Source of the DNA: Actibacterium lipolyticum
GTDB taxonomy: Bacteria > Pseudomonadota > Alphaproteobacteria > Rhodobacterales > Rhodobacteraceae
Assembly: GCF_900184935.1 (NCBI RefSeq)
Contig: NZ_FXYE01000001.1
Span: forward strand, 930,001-994,000
DNA: 64,000 bases
Direction of reading: 5' to 3'
Each line of letters starts with the position of its first letter. Position 1 is the first letter of the stretch. Shown piece after piece: positions 8,315 to 17,545 of the stretch. A program made the position numbers and the translations under genes. Below the pieces are notes generated by a model. The model searched no databases, was not told the origin of the DNA, and saw only the letters and a program-made list of their open reading frames with translations.

Positions 8315-10029
8315 TCCCGTCCTCCCGCGAATTTTGCCTCCCACTCTACGCGTTCGTCGTCGGTAATCTTGCGGAACGTAACGTCGGGCACGGTGAATTC
8401 GTGGCCAACGGGCAGGGCGGACAGGGCGGCGGCCACATCATCTGGCCAGCTGTCATCGCCGGTTTTCAAGGCTTCCATCAGCGCGGCAGAGGCGTCGGGG
8501 ATGAACGGGCGCGACAGAACCGCATACACGCGGATCAGGTTCAGCGACAGGCGGATAACGGCGGCGGCGGCCTCCGGGTCGGTCTTGAACTTGGCCCAAG
8601 GCTCTGCGCTTTGCAGGTATTCGTTGCCAGCAACCCAGATCGCGCGCAACTCTCCGGCGGCTTTGCGAACTTCCATCGCTTCCATGTGTTCTTCGTAGGC
8701 GCGGATGCGGGTGGTCAGTTCAGCGATCAGCGCGTCTTCTTGTGCGCCGAACGCACCGCCATCGGGCACCACTTCGCCGAACTTGGACCGGCAGAATTTG
8801 GTGACGCGCGATACGAAGTTGCCCAGTACGTCGGCCAAGTCTTTGTTGACCGAAGCTTGGAAGTTTTCCCACGTGAATTCGCTGTCCGAATTTTCGGGCG
8901 CGTGGGACAAAAGCCACCAGCGCCAGTAGTCGGCAGGCAGGATCGCCAGCGCCTGATCCATGAACACACCGCGCCCTTGGCTGGTGCTGAACTGGCCGCC
9001 GTCATAGTTCAGATAGTTGAACGATTTGATGTAATCGACCAGCTTCCACGGTTCGCGCGAACCCATGATCGTGGCCGGGAACGAAAGCGTATGGAACGGC
9101 ACGTTGTCTTTGCCCATGAACTGAACGTAACGCACATCATCCGCGCCTTTGTCGGTGCGCCACCAGCGTTCCCAATCAGCATCGGTTTTACCGTTCGCAT
9201 CGGCCCATTCCGCCGTCGCCGCGATGTATTCGATGGGCGCGTCGAACCAGACGTAAAAGACTTTGCCTTCCATGCCCGGCCAATCGTCGCCGCCCTTTTT
9301 CACCGGCACACCCCATTTCAGGTCACGCGTGATGCCGCGATCCTGTAGGCCGTCGCCATCGTGCAGCCACTTCTTAGCGATCGAGGTTGTCAGAACCGGC
9401 CAACCCTTTTGGCTGTCGATCCACTGATCAATTTCGTCCTTCATCGCAGATTGGCGTAGGTACAGGTGTTTGGTTTCGCGCACCTCAAGGTCGGTCGAGC
9501 CAGAGATGGCCGAACGAGGATCGATCAGATCGGTCGGGTCCAGCTGCTTGGTGCAGTTTTCGCATTGGTCGCCGCGCGCACGGTCATAGCCACAGTTGGG
9601 GCAGGTGCCTTCGATATAGCGGTCCGGCAAGAAGCGGCCATCGGCGTTGGAATAAACCTGCTTTTCGCTGACTTCCTGAATGAAGCCATTGTCGGCCAGT
9701 TTGCCTGCGAAATGCTGGGTCAATGCGCGGTTCTGGTCGGATGACGAACGGCCATAGTGATCGAAGGATAGGCGGAAACCGTCAGCCAATTCAGCCTGTT
9801 CACCATGCATGCGGGCGCAGTAATCCGCGACCTCTTCGCCGGTTTTGGCTGCGGCCAGTTCAGCGGGCGTGCCGTGTTCGTCGGTGGCACAGATGAACAT
9901 CACCTCGTGCCCGCGCTGGCGCATGTAGCGCGCGAACAGGTCTGCCGGAAGCTGAGAGCCGACAAGGTTGCCCAGATGTTTGATGCCATTGATATAGGGC
10001 AGGGCCGAGGTGATAAGGATGCGTGCCAT
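8311..10029 (-). CDS. metG: Methionyl-tRNA synthetase
   Basis: The 572-residue enzyme charges tRNA-Met with methionine in the cytoplasm. The HIGH-type motif is HLGN at residues 18-21. A zinc knuckle is formed by C143/C146 and C156/C159. The second class I motif reads QFSTS at residues 346-350 inside [14 protein letters not shown], aligning with the KFSKS of eukaryotic and archaeal MetRS, so both lysines of the consensus are replaced. No tRNA-binding C-terminal appendix is present. It is the first gene of a leftward pair, and its stop overlaps the crotonase start. Confidence 0.95.
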   Translation of the reverse strand: MARILITSALPYINGIKHLGNLVGSQLPADLFARYMRQRGHEVMFICATDEHGTPAELAAAKTGEEVADYCARMHGEQAELADGFRLSFDHYGRSSSDQNRALTQHFAGKLADNGFIQEVSEKQVYSNADGRFLPDRYIEGTCPNCGYDRARGDQCENCTKQLDPTDLIDPRSAISGSTDLEVRETKHLYLRQSAMKDEIDQWIDSQKGWPVLTTSIAKKWLHDGDGLQDRGITRDLKWGVPVKKGGDDWPGMEGKVFYVWFDAPIEYIAATAEWADANGKTDADWERWWRTDKGADDVRYVQFMGKDNVPFHTLSFPATIMGSREPWKLVDYIKSFNYLNYDGGQFSTSQGRGVFMDQALAILPADYWRWWLLSHAPENSDSEFTWENFQASVNKDLADVLGNFVSRVTKFCRSKFGEVVPDGGAFGAQEDALIAELTTRIRAYEEHMEAMEVRKAAGELRAIWVAGNEYLQSAEPWAKFKTDPEAAAAVIRLSLNLIRVYAVLSRPFIPDASAALMEALKTGDDSWPDDVAAALSALPVGHEFTVPDVTFRKITDDERVEWEAKFAGGRD

Positions 10030-10221
10030 GCGATGCGCCTTTTTCGTCGTTTCGGGGCACGTTTAACGCAGGGCTTGAGCGATGGCTAGCATATGTCTTG
10101 AAAGCGTGCATATGGCACAGTGTGTGAAGGGTGGGCCCGTTCGGTCAAATCAATTCAAAGTTATGCATGTCTTGGGCGGAAACTCTGTTAGTTTGGCCCG
10201 GTAAATAGGGAGAGACATCAC

Positions 10222-10656
10222 ATGAAAAACGTTCTACTTGCCGGGGTCATTGCCCTTGGGTCCGCCACTGCCTGCCTTGCCGAAGGTGTAACCCACCACA
10301 TCGCGGTTCACGTTGATGAGAACGACCCACAGGTCATGAATATGGCCCTGAACAACGTCCAAAACGTCACCGCCTATTACAAAGAACAAGGCGATGAGGT
10401 TGTCGTAGAAGTCGTGGCCTATGGCCCGGGCCTGAATATGTACGTTCCCGGCAAAAGCCCGGTCGCCGACCGCATATCGGCCATGTCATTGGAAATGGAC
10501 AACCTGACCTTTGCTGCCTGTGGAAACACCTTGCGCAATATGAGCAAGAAACTTGGCCATGATGTTGAACTGATGGACGAGGCGAACGTCGTGCCGTCGG
10601 GTGTTGTTCGTCTGGTAGAGTTGCAAGAGCAAGGTTTTGCTTACATTCGCCCCTAG
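10222..10656 (+). CDS. Periplasmic DsrE/DsrF-like protein
   Basis: This 144-residue protein starts with a Sec signal peptide, with likely cleavage after residue 20 (CLA|EG). The mature region has a DsrE-like alpha/beta pattern: alternating strands, a YGPGLNMY loop and a single conserved-looking cysteine in FAACGNTL near residue 94. DsrE-fold proteins bind or relay sulfur through such a cysteine. Many exported single-domain members have unknown function, and this one stands alone between metG and an aldo/keto reductase. A GGGAGAG ribosome site precedes the ATG. Confidence 0.72.
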   Translation: MKNVLLAGVIALGSATACLAEGVTHHIAVHVDENDPQVMNMALNNVQNVTAYYKEQGDEVVVEVVAYGPGLNMYVPGKSPVADRISAMSLEMDNLTFAACGNTLRNMSKKLGHDVELMDEANVVPSGVVRLVELQEQGFAYIRP

Positions 10657-10722
10657 TAGGGGTTGCCCTTTGGCGTTAGCGCTATAACTCTGCCTCCAAA
10701 CGTTCAACATCGGGGGCAGAGA

Positions 10723-11766
10723 ATGCGTAAGACGAAACTTGGCCAAAGTAATATCGAAGTTACAGAGATTTGCCTCGGCTCTATGACATGGGGTTCGCAG
10801 AATACGCTGGACGAAGGTCATGCGCAGATCGACATGGCGTTGGATCGCGGCGTGAATTTCATCGACACCGCAGAGATGTATCCGGTGAACCCGGTTAAAG
10901 CGGAAACCGCGGGCCGTACCGAAGAAATCATTGGCGCGTGGTTCGAAAAGACCGGGCGCCGGGACGAGGTTGTACTTGCTTCAAAGATCACAGGTGAAGG
11001 GCTGCAAACACGCCGCGATGCGGGGCTCATTAACCGTGCATCGATCAACGAAGCCGTCGAGGGGTCGCTCAGCCGGCTAAAGACCGATGTGATCGACCTG
11101 TATCAATTCCATTGGCCTAATCGCGGCTCTTATCATTTCCGCAAAAACTGGGCGTACGACCCATCCAAACAAAACCGCGCCGAAACCATCGACCACATGG
11201 AAGAGGCGCTGGATGCGCTTCAGGATCTGGTTAAGGCGGGTAAAATCCGCGAATTCGGGCTTTCAAATGAAAGCGCGTGGGGGACGGCACAGTGGTTGCG
11301 ACTGGCCGAAGCCAAAGGTGCGCCACGGGTTCAGGCCATTCAGAACGAATATTCTCTGCTGTGCCGCCTATACGACACCGATCTGGCAGAGCTTGGCGTG
11401 AACGAAGACGTGACGCTGTTGGCATATTCCCCACTTGCGACCGGGTTGCTAAGCGGCAAGTACGCGGGCGATGTGACCCCCGAAGGGACGCGCCGTGCGG
11501 TGAACCCGACATTGGGCGGGCGGATTTCCCCGCGCGTCTGGGAGGCCGTTTCGGCCTATCTGCGCATTGCGAACGAACACGGGCTGGACCCAGTTCAGAT
11601 GGCGATTGCCTTTGTCTTGTCGCGCCGTTTCCCAGTGGTCCCGATCATTGGCGCAACATCGCTGAAACAGCTGGACACCGTTATTGGTGCTGCGGACGTA
11701 ACGCTTAACGACGATGTATTGGCTGAAATCGAGGCGGCGCACAAAGCGCACCCAATGCCGTACTAA
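10723..11766 (+). CDS. Aldo/keto reductase (Tas-like)
   Basis: The start is taken at ATG 10723 (MRKTKLGQSN, 347 residues) behind a GGGGGCAG site, because twenty extra upstream residues do not look family-like. The TIM-barrel aldo/keto reductase tetrad is visible as Asp and Tyr in FIDTAEMYPVNP, Lys in ASKITG and His in YQFHWPNR. NADPH-binding residues are expected in the C-terminal IIGATSLKQLD segment. Length and the PVNP segment resemble E. coli Tas. It probably reduces small carbonyl compounds; the physiological substrate is unknown. Confidence 0.88.
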   Translation: MRKTKLGQSNIEVTEICLGSMTWGSQNTLDEGHAQIDMALDRGVNFIDTAEMYPVNPVKAETAGRTEEIIGAWFEKTGRRDEVVLASKITGEGLQTRRDAGLINRASINEAVEGSLSRLKTDVIDLYQFHWPNRGSYHFRKNWAYDPSKQNRAETIDHMEEALDALQDLVKAGKIREFGLSNESAWGTAQWLRLAEAKGAPRVQAIQNEYSLLCRLYDTDLAELGVNEDVTLLAYSPLATGLLSGKYAGDVTPEGTRRAVNPTLGGRISPRVWEAVSAYLRIANEHGLDPVQMAIAFVLSRRFPVVPIIGATSLKQLDTVIGAADVTLNDDVLAEIEAAHKAHPMPY

Positions 11767-11787
11767 GCAAACAATACTGCTTGCGCC

Positions 11788-11827
11788 GCGCGTCTCCTTA
11801 AGGTCCCCTGACACGAAGGAGGCGCGC
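11788..11827 (+). promoter_or_regulatory. Hairpin that would sequester the ribosome site of the carnitine operon
   Basis: GCGCGTCTCCTT (11788-11799) pairs with AAGGAGGCGCGC (11816-11827) to give a 12-bp stem with one G-U pair and a 16-base loop. The right arm contains the whole AAGGAGG ribosome site, and the stem ends one base before the ATG at 11829. No T-run follows, which argues against an ordinary terminator. A role in translational control is inferred. Confidence 0.55.
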
Positions 11828-11828
11828 G

Positions 11829-12740
11829 ATGTCACTTAACATGAACCGCGAGGTGTTTATCACCTGCGCTGTCACCGGAGCCGGGGCAACTCAGGACCGG
11901 TCTCCATATGTGCCACGCTCGCCAGCGGAAATCGCGCAAAGCGCAATCGACGCGGCCAAGGCTGGCGCGGCGGTGGTTCACTGCCATGTGCGAGACCCGG
12001 AAACCGGGGCCCCGTCGCGGGATCTGGCGCTATACCGAGAGGTGACAGATCGTATCCGGGACGCAGACGTGGACGTGGTGTTGAACCTGACGGCGGGTAT
12101 GGGGGGCGATATCGTCTTCGGGCCGACCGACGCTCCGTTACCGATCAAATCCGACAGCAGTGACATGATCGGCGCGGCCGCACGGGTGGCGCATATCGTT
12201 GAATGCCGCCCTGAAATTTGCACGCTTGATTGCGGCACGATGAACTTTGCAGAAGCTGATTATGTGATGGTCAACACGCCAGGTATGCTGCGTTCGATGG
12301 CCACCATCATGCGTGACGCTGGTGTGAAGCCCGAAATCGAGGCCTTTGATACAGGCCATCTTTGGCTGGCCAAACAACTGGTCGCAGACGGGGTAATCAA
12401 CGACCCCGCATTGGTTCAGCTGTGCATGGGGGTGCCGTGGGGCGCGCCGGATGACCTGAATACCTTCATGGCGATGGTTAACAATGTGCCAGCGGATTGG
12501 ACCTTTTCCGCCTTTGGCTTGGGGCGCCATCAAATGCCCTATGTGGCGGCGTCGGTTCTGGCCGGGGGCAACGTAAGGGTGGGGTTAGAGGATAACCTGA
12601 TGCTTGATAAAGGAGTGTTCGCCACGAACGCGCAATTGGTGGCGCGTGCTGTGACGATCATCGAAAACTTAGGCGCCAAGGTGATTGGCCCGGCCGACGT
12701 GCGCGCGCGCCTTGGCCTTCAGAAAAGAGAACCTGTATGA
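11829..12740 (+). CDS. BKACE-family beta-keto acid cleavage enzyme, probably for dehydrocarnitine
   Basis: The 303-residue protein belongs to the DUF849/BKACE family (3-keto-5-aminohexanoate cleavage enzyme type). These TIM-barrel zinc enzymes split a beta-keto acid with acetyl-CoA to give acetoacetate and a new CoA thioester. The zinc ligands H51 and H53 are seen in VVHCHVRDP. The same operon encodes a carnitine 3-dehydrogenase fused to a thioesterase, so the likely substrate is dehydrocarnitine, with betainyl-CoA as product; that is established for homologues and inferred here. It overlaps the following lipoprotein gene by four bases. Confidence 0.88.
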   Translation: MSLNMNREVFITCAVTGAGATQDRSPYVPRSPAEIAQSAIDAAKAGAAVVHCHVRDPETGAPSRDLALYREVTDRIRDADVDVVLNLTAGMGGDIVFGPTDAPLPIKSDSSDMIGAAARVAHIVECRPEICTLDCGTMNFAEADYVMVNTPGMLRSMATIMRDAGVKPEIEAFDTGHLWLAKQLVADGVINDPALVQLCMGVPWGAPDDLNTFMAMVNNVPADWTFSAFGLGRHQMPYVAASVLAGGNVRVGLEDNLMLDKGVFATNAQLVARAVTIIENLGAKVIGPADVRARLGLQKREPV

Positions 12741-13222
12741 AGTGGATGGTTATATGTGCGGCCGTGTTGGCGGGCTGTGGTGCCTCTGGGCCAGAGGGGG
12801 CGTCGGTGATCCGCGATGCCGCGTCCCCGATCAGTTCGATGGCTGCGATGGAGGGCGCGCGTTTTGCCGGTGATTGGGTGATCGTCGCCGCCTTCGAAAA
12901 CGGAGAGATGGGCAAGGCGGGCGACCGCGTGACAATCGGCGCGCAGGGGGATGCTTATTCCATGCAGATCGCACGCGCGGGAAACGTTCCGCTGACGCGC
13001 ACGGGGGCGGGCCGTTTTGTGCAGAGTAAGCCCAAGCGGGAATTCTGGGTGCTTTGGGTGGACGCAGATTACCGCACAGCCGTGATTGGCAGCCCTTTCA
13101 ACCAGCTTGGCTGGATCATGGACAGAACAGCCAGTGGTGCATCCGACCGCGTGGCTGCCGCGCGTGAGATATTGGATTGGAACGGCTATGACCTGCGCCA
13201 ACTGACGCCGCTAACACCATGA
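12737..13222 (+). CDS. Lipocalin-like outer-surface lipoprotein
   Basis: This 161-residue protein has a lipoprotein signal (LAGC lipobox, Cys14). After it comes a lipocalin-like G-x-W element in FAGDWVIVAAF and a WVLWVDADYRTAVIGSP segment resembling the Blc/apolipoprotein D strand pair. Such lipocalins bind lipids or other hydrophobic ligands at the membrane. The gene is locked between the BKACE and carnitine dehydrogenase genes by ATGA overlaps on both sides, so it is co-translated with carnitine catabolism. Its role there is not known from sequence. Confidence 0.75.
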   Translation: MKWMVICAAVLAGCGASGPEGASVIRDAASPISSMAAMEGARFAGDWVIVAAFENGEMGKAGDRVTIGAQGDAYSMQIARAGNVPLTRTGAGRFVQSKPKREFWVLWVDADYRTAVIGSPFNQLGWIMDRTASGASDRVAAAREILDWNGYDLRQLTPLTP

Positions 13223-14670
13223 CCAAGACAGCAGCGATCATCGGTGGCGGGGTTATCGGCGGCGGCTGGGCGGCGCGTTTCCTGTTGATGGGTTGGAACG
13301 TTCGCGTATTCGACCCCGACCCAGAAGCAGAACGCAAAATCACAGAGGTATTGGAAAACGCCCGCGCCGCAATGCCGGGCCTGTCTGATCGGATGCTTCC
13401 AGACGAAGGGGCGCTGAGCTTTTGCAGCTCCATCTCATCCGCGGTCAAAGGGGCCGATTGGATACAGGAAAGCGTGCCTGAGCGGCAGGAGCTGAAACGC
13501 ACGCTGTTCCAGAAAATTCAGGCCCATTGCGATGATAATGCGATCATCGGTTCGTCAACCTCGGGGTTTATGCCGTCCACACTTCAAAAAGGTGCGACAC
13601 GCGGCAGTCAGATCGTCGTGACGCACCCGTTCAACCCGGTCTATCTGTTGCCATTGGTAGAGCTGGTCGCAAGCCCGGCGAACCCGCCCGACCTTGTCGA
13701 AAGGGCCGAAGAAACCCTTCGCAGCATCGGAATGTACCCGCTGAAGGTGCGCGCCGAAATTGACGGCCATATCGCGGACCGGCTGTTGGAAGCCGTCTGG
13801 CGCGAGGCGCTGTGGCTGGTCAAAGACGGCATCGCCACGACGGCAGAGATAGACGAGGCAATTCGTATGGGTTTTGGGCTGCGCTGGGCGCAGATGGGTC
13901 TTTTCGAAACCTATCGGATTGCGGGCGGAGAGGCGGGAATGGCGCAGTTCCTTGCGCAGTTTGGCCCGTGCCTGAAATTGCCATGGACCAAGCTGACCGA
14001 TGTGCCGGACCTGTCTGAGGCACTGATTGAAAAAATCACCTCGCAGTCTGACGAACAGTCCGGTGCGCATTCGATCCGAGAGTTGGAGCGGCAACGTGAT
14101 ACCAACCTTGTGGCGATGATGCGCGCGCTGAAATGGGCCGATTGGGGGGCGGGGGCGCATCTGAATATCGTCGATGCGGCGCAGCCCGCGCCGGCGTGGG
14201 ATATTTCAAAACCCATCCGCATCATTCAACGCGCCGTCCCATTGGATTGGACCGATTACAACGGCCACATGACCGAAGCGCGCTATCTTCACGCGTTCGC
14301 GGAGGCGACCGATCGGTTCATGGAGTTCATTGGTTGCGATTCTGATTATATCGCTGCGGGGCAAAGCTTTTTTACGGTGGAAACCCATATCCGGCATTTG
14401 GACGAAGTTCTGGCCGGTGCGAAGATTCACATCGACACGCAGTGCTTGGTTGGCAAGGGAAAGAAGATGCACCTGTTCCACCGCATGTACGAAGGGGACA
14501 GGCTGCTAGCAACCGGGGAGCATATGCTGCTTCATGTCAGCCTAGAGACACGGCGCAGCGTTTTGCCCACCGGCGCGATCAAGGAAAAGCTGGAACAGAT
14601 TGCACAGGCCCATGCCGCGCTGCCATGGCCAGATGGCGCGGGCCGGGCTGTTGGGCAGGGGGCTAAGTAA
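13219..14670 (+). CDS. lcdH: Carnitine 3-dehydrogenase fused to a thioesterase domain
   Basis: The 483-residue protein has an N-terminal 3-hydroxyacyl-CoA dehydrogenase-type module of about 320 residues: the NAD-binding GGGVIGGG at 9-16, the catalytic His136 in THPFNPVYLLP, and ELV following. A hotdog thioesterase domain covers about 335-470, with DYNGHM at 346-351. This fusion is the known form of carnitine 3-dehydrogenase in many Proteobacteria. The first domain oxidises L-carnitine to 3-dehydrocarnitine, and the second is thought to hydrolyse betainyl-CoA formed by the BKACE enzyme. Its 3' end overlaps the convergent XRE gene by eight bases. Confidence 0.92.
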   Translation: MTKTAAIIGGGVIGGGWAARFLLMGWNVRVFDPDPEAERKITEVLENARAAMPGLSDRMLPDEGALSFCSSISSAVKGADWIQESVPERQELKRTLFQKIQAHCDDNAIIGSSTSGFMPSTLQKGATRGSQIVVTHPFNPVYLLPLVELVASPANPPDLVERAEETLRSIGMYPLKVRAEIDGHIADRLLEAVWREALWLVKDGIATTAEIDEAIRMGFGLRWAQMGLFETYRIAGGEAGMAQFLAQFGPCLKLPWTKLTDVPDLSEALIEKITSQSDEQSGAHSIRELERQRDTNLVAMMRALKWADWGAGAHLNIVDAAQPAPAWDISKPIRIIQRAVPLDWTDYNGHMTEARYLHAFAEATDRFMEFIGCDSDYIAAGQSFFTVETHIRHLDEVLAGAKIHIDTQCLVGKGKKMHLFHRMYEGDRLLATGEHMLLHVSLETRRSVLPTGAIKEKLEQIAQAHAALPWPDGAGRAVGQGAK

Positions 14671-15523
14671 TCTCGGCACGCAGGGTGCGCAGATAGGCGG
14701 GCCAGTCGCGGTCAGACAGGCTGGCCTCTCTCACCAAACCATCGAAGTGCCGCGTGAACGCCTCCACCCGGATGGTATCGCGAAACGCAAGATAGTTGCG
14801 CCCAAGATAGATCACCGCCAGACGCGGACCGAAGATGGTGATGGGTGCCGAAAACAACCTGCGCGCGTCGAAGAATGTAAGGCGCAGGGCAGGGAACAGC
14901 TGTTCATGCAAGTTTAACAGCCGGTCGATCTGTTCTAGTCGTGTGTCGGCACAGAGGCCCGCATAATACCCTTCGGCCCGCGCAAAGCTGTCCAATTCGT
15001 GCAGTGGCATCGCGATTTCATAGTCCGACCTGGCACCGCGCATCCATTTCAGCCGATCTTCGGACGCGCCAATGGCTTGTTCAGTCGTGCGCCCAAGGTG
15101 CGGTTCATATTCCCACTGAAGCATCGCACGGGTTTTCAGCATGTCGGGAAGCGAGGCTGGGACGTGGCGAATTTTGAAACCGGCCGCTTCCTGATGCCAC
15201 TCAAATATCTGCTCGTCGATCAGGGCGCGCTGGGCGTCAGTCATGGCAAAGCTTGTAGCCAGCAAATCGGCGGCACTTTCCGGACGGTCGCTTAACCCAA
15301 GAAGCCAGTCCGCCGACACGCCAAGGGCGCTTGCACAGGCACCAACAACATGTGCATTGGGCAAACGCGCGCCGTCGCTGGTTAGCAGTTGAGAAATCGT
15401 GGACCGATCAACGCCGGTTTCACGCGCAAGGGCGCTTTGGCTTTTTGAGCGCATCTCCATCGCGGCCAACAGGCGTTTGCGCAGCATGCGCGCGCGGCTC
15501 AACTTGTCGATATTTGTGTCCAT
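14663..15523 (-). CDS. XRE-family helix-turn-helix transcriptional regulator
   Basis: The 286-residue protein carries a Cro/CI-type helix-turn-helix at about residues 27-75 (SQSALARETGVDRSTISQLL). The remaining two hundred residues are a large ligand-binding or effector domain that I do not recognise. It is convergent with the carnitine dehydrogenase gene and overlaps its end, which makes it a candidate regulator of carnitine use, although position alone is weak evidence. The region upstream (15524-15700) is AT-richer and shows no clear palindrome. Confidence 0.8.
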   Translation of the reverse strand: MDTNIDKLSRARMLRKRLLAAMEMRSKSQSALARETGVDRSTISQLLTSDGARLPNAHVVGACASALGVSADWLLGLSDRPESAADLLATSFAMTDAQRALIDEQIFEWHQEAAGFKIRHVPASLPDMLKTRAMLQWEYEPHLGRTTEQAIGASEDRLKWMRGARSDYEIAMPLHELDSFARAEGYYAGLCADTRLEQIDRLLNLHEQLFPALRLTFFDARRLFSAPITIFGPRLAVIYLGRNYLAFRDTIRVEAFTRHFDGLVREASLSDRDWPAYLRTLRAEIT

Positions 15524-15700
15524 TGGTTACTAAATACAGCATTCGCAGACTAATGTTAATCATTTCCAGAATGTGACGTCCCGGGCTGTTCGACTACACA
15601 TCGGATAAACCCGTTTCGGAAGGATATAAGGAAGTGCGGCAACCTGCTGTCAGCAAATACTTTTTGGCGATTTATACGCGCAAAACCTGCGGTATGTGTA

Positions 15701-16606
15701 ATGAGTGACGGGAGAAAATTTCGCGGGCTGGTCGAGTGGCCGACCTTGGCGCTTTTGGTGGTTTGCTATGGCTTGTGGGTACTTGGAACGACGATTATCG
15801 CGATGTGGTCTATCACACTTGGGGTCATCGTAACGGCCGTTGCGATTGCCCTGCATTCGTCGCTGTCGCATGAAATTATCCACGGCCACCCGTTCCGCAA
15901 CAAGCGCCTGAACGAGGCATTGGTCTTTCCTGGGGTGACGCTTTGCATCCCGTTTTTGCGGTTTCGTGACACCCATCTGGCCCATCACAAGGATTCAATC
16001 CTGACCGACCCCTATGACGACCCCGAGTCGAACTATTTGGATCAGGGCGTGTGGGATCAGCTTTCTGGCGTCAGGCGGGCCGTGTTGGCCTTCAACAATA
16101 CATTGGCCGGGCGTTTGCTTATCGGCCCGTTCGTTGGCCAAATCGCGTTTATGGCTGCGGATTTCCGGGCCGTGAAAGCCAGAGAGCCCGGAGTGTTGGC
16201 CGGATGGCTTTGGCACGTTCCTGCGGTCGTTCTTGTTCTGCTGTGGCTTTGGCTGTTTGGCGCAATGCCGCTGTGGGCGTATCTGTTGTCGGCTTATATC
16301 GCGTTGGCGGTGCTGAAGATCCGGACGTTTCTGGAACATCAGGCCCACGAGCGCGTGCGTGGAAGAACCGTGATCATCGAAGACCGCGGCCCCTTGGCGT
16401 TTTTGTTTTTGAACAACAACCTGCACGTTGTTCATCACATGCATCCGGCTGTGCCGTGGTACAGGCTGCCAGCCCTCTATTTCGGAAACTCAGAACGTTA
16501 TCTGAAGCGGAACGAGGGGTATTTTTATCGCTCTTACGCCGAAGTGTTCCGGCGCTATTTCCTGAAAGCGAAAGACCCGGTGCCGCATCCTCTTTGGCGG
16601 CGCTAA
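15701..16606 (+). CDS. Membrane fatty acid desaturase-family protein
   Basis: The 301-residue membrane protein has the three histidine boxes of the di-iron desaturase/hydroxylase superfamily: HEIIH at 57-61, HLAHH at 92-96, and HVVHHMH at 242-248 with EH at 212-213. Hydrophobic segments flank the boxes in the usual pattern. The family introduces double bonds or hydroxyl groups into acyl chains or carotenoids using oxygen. The substrate is not clear; no lipid or pigment gene is adjacent. The following EamA gene begins 43 bases downstream and may share the transcript. Confidence 0.87.
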   Translation: MSDGRKFRGLVEWPTLALLVVCYGLWVLGTTIIAMWSITLGVIVTAVAIALHSSLSHEIIHGHPFRNKRLNEALVFPGVTLCIPFLRFRDTHLAHHKDSILTDPYDDPESNYLDQGVWDQLSGVRRAVLAFNNTLAGRLLIGPFVGQIAFMAADFRAVKAREPGVLAGWLWHVPAVVLVLLWLWLFGAMPLWAYLLSAYIALAVLKIRTFLEHQAHERVRGRTVIIEDRGPLAFLFLNNNLHVVHHMHPAVPWYRLPALYFGNSERYLKRNEGYFYRSYAEVFRRYFLKAKDPVPHPLWRR

Positions 16607-16648
16607 CGATCGCTCGACGGGGGGGATGGCACGTGGCATCAGGGTGGC

Positions 16649-17545
16649 ATGGAAATCTGGATCCTCGTTACCCTTGCCGCCGCTGCGGTGCAGACCGTGC
16701 GCTTTATGTTGCAAAAGCAGCTTCAGGGGGCGGGGCTTAGCACCGGCGGCGCGACGTTTTCACGGTTTCTTTTTGCCGCCCCTTTGGCGGTTGCCTTGGC
16801 ATCGGTGCTGATTTGGCGTTCAGGCGAGGCTGTGCCGGGTATGCCGCCGCGATTTTGGGCCTTTGTGCTAACCGGGGGCCTGTTTCAGGTGGTCGCGACC
16901 TTCGCCCTTGTCGCCTTGTTTGCCGAGCGGAATTTCGCGGTGGGGATCGCGTTTACCAAAACAGAGACGGTGTTGGTGGCTCTCTTTTCTGCCGTCATTC
17001 TGGGCGAGGCCGTCAGCCTATGGGGTTTTGCCGCCATTTTGGTCGGGGTGGTTGGCGTGATACTGCTGTCTCAACCGCCAGGGGCCGCGTTTGGGCGCAA
17101 TTTGTGGAACCGCGCGTCGGCCCTTGGGGTGTTGGCGGGCGCTTGTTTCGGGGTGTCCGCAATCGGGTATCGCGGTGCGTCCCTTTCCTTGGAAAGCGGT
17201 GAATTCTTCCTGCGTGCAGCACTTTCGTTGGCGGTGGCCACGACGTCGCAAGCAATTGGGATGGCAGTCTGGCTGCGTTTGAAAGAGCAGGGCACATTAA
17301 CCCGCGTTCTAAAGGCTTGGCGCAAAATGGTGCTGGTGGGGGTTACCGGCATGTTGGGAAGCCTTGGCTGGTTCACGGCGTTCACGCTGCAAAACGCGGC
17401 CTATGTGCGCGCCCTTGGACAGGTAGAGCTGGTGTTTTCCGTGTTGGTCACATGGCTTGTCTTTAACGAACGTTCCAGCCTTCGCGAAACCGGTGGCATC
17501 GCGTTGATCGCGGTATCAATCATCATGATCGTGCTGTTGACCTAG
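16649..17545 (+). CDS. EamA/DMT-family transporter
   Basis: The 298-residue protein has about ten hydrophobic segments in two EamA repeats, the layout of drug/metabolite transporters. The conserved C-terminal repeat region is seen in ALGQVELVFSVLVTWLVFNE. These proteins export amino acids, nucleosides or other metabolites, but substrate cannot be inferred. The start ATG 16649 lies 43 bases after the desaturase. The stop codon TAG shares CTAG with the stop of the convergent NUDIX gene. Confidence 0.85.
   Translation: MEIWILVTLAAAAVQTVRFMLQKQLQGAGLSTGGATFSRFLFAAPLAVALASVLIWRSGEAVPGMPPRFWAFVLTGGLFQVVATFALVALFAERNFAVGIAFTKTETVLVALFSAVILGEAVSLWGFAAILVGVVGVILLSQPPGAAFGRNLWNRASALGVLAGACFGVSAIGYRGASLSLESGEFFLRAALSLAVATTSQAIGMAVWLRLKEQGTLTRVLKAWRKMVLVGVTGMLGSLGWFTAFTLQNAAYVRALGQVELVFSVLVTWLVFNERSSLRETGGIALIAVSIIMIVLLT

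Noticed and set aside
10650-10662. CCCCTA/TAGGGG repeat after the DsrE-like gene
   Set aside because: The usable stem is only four pairs with a five-base loop and no T-run.
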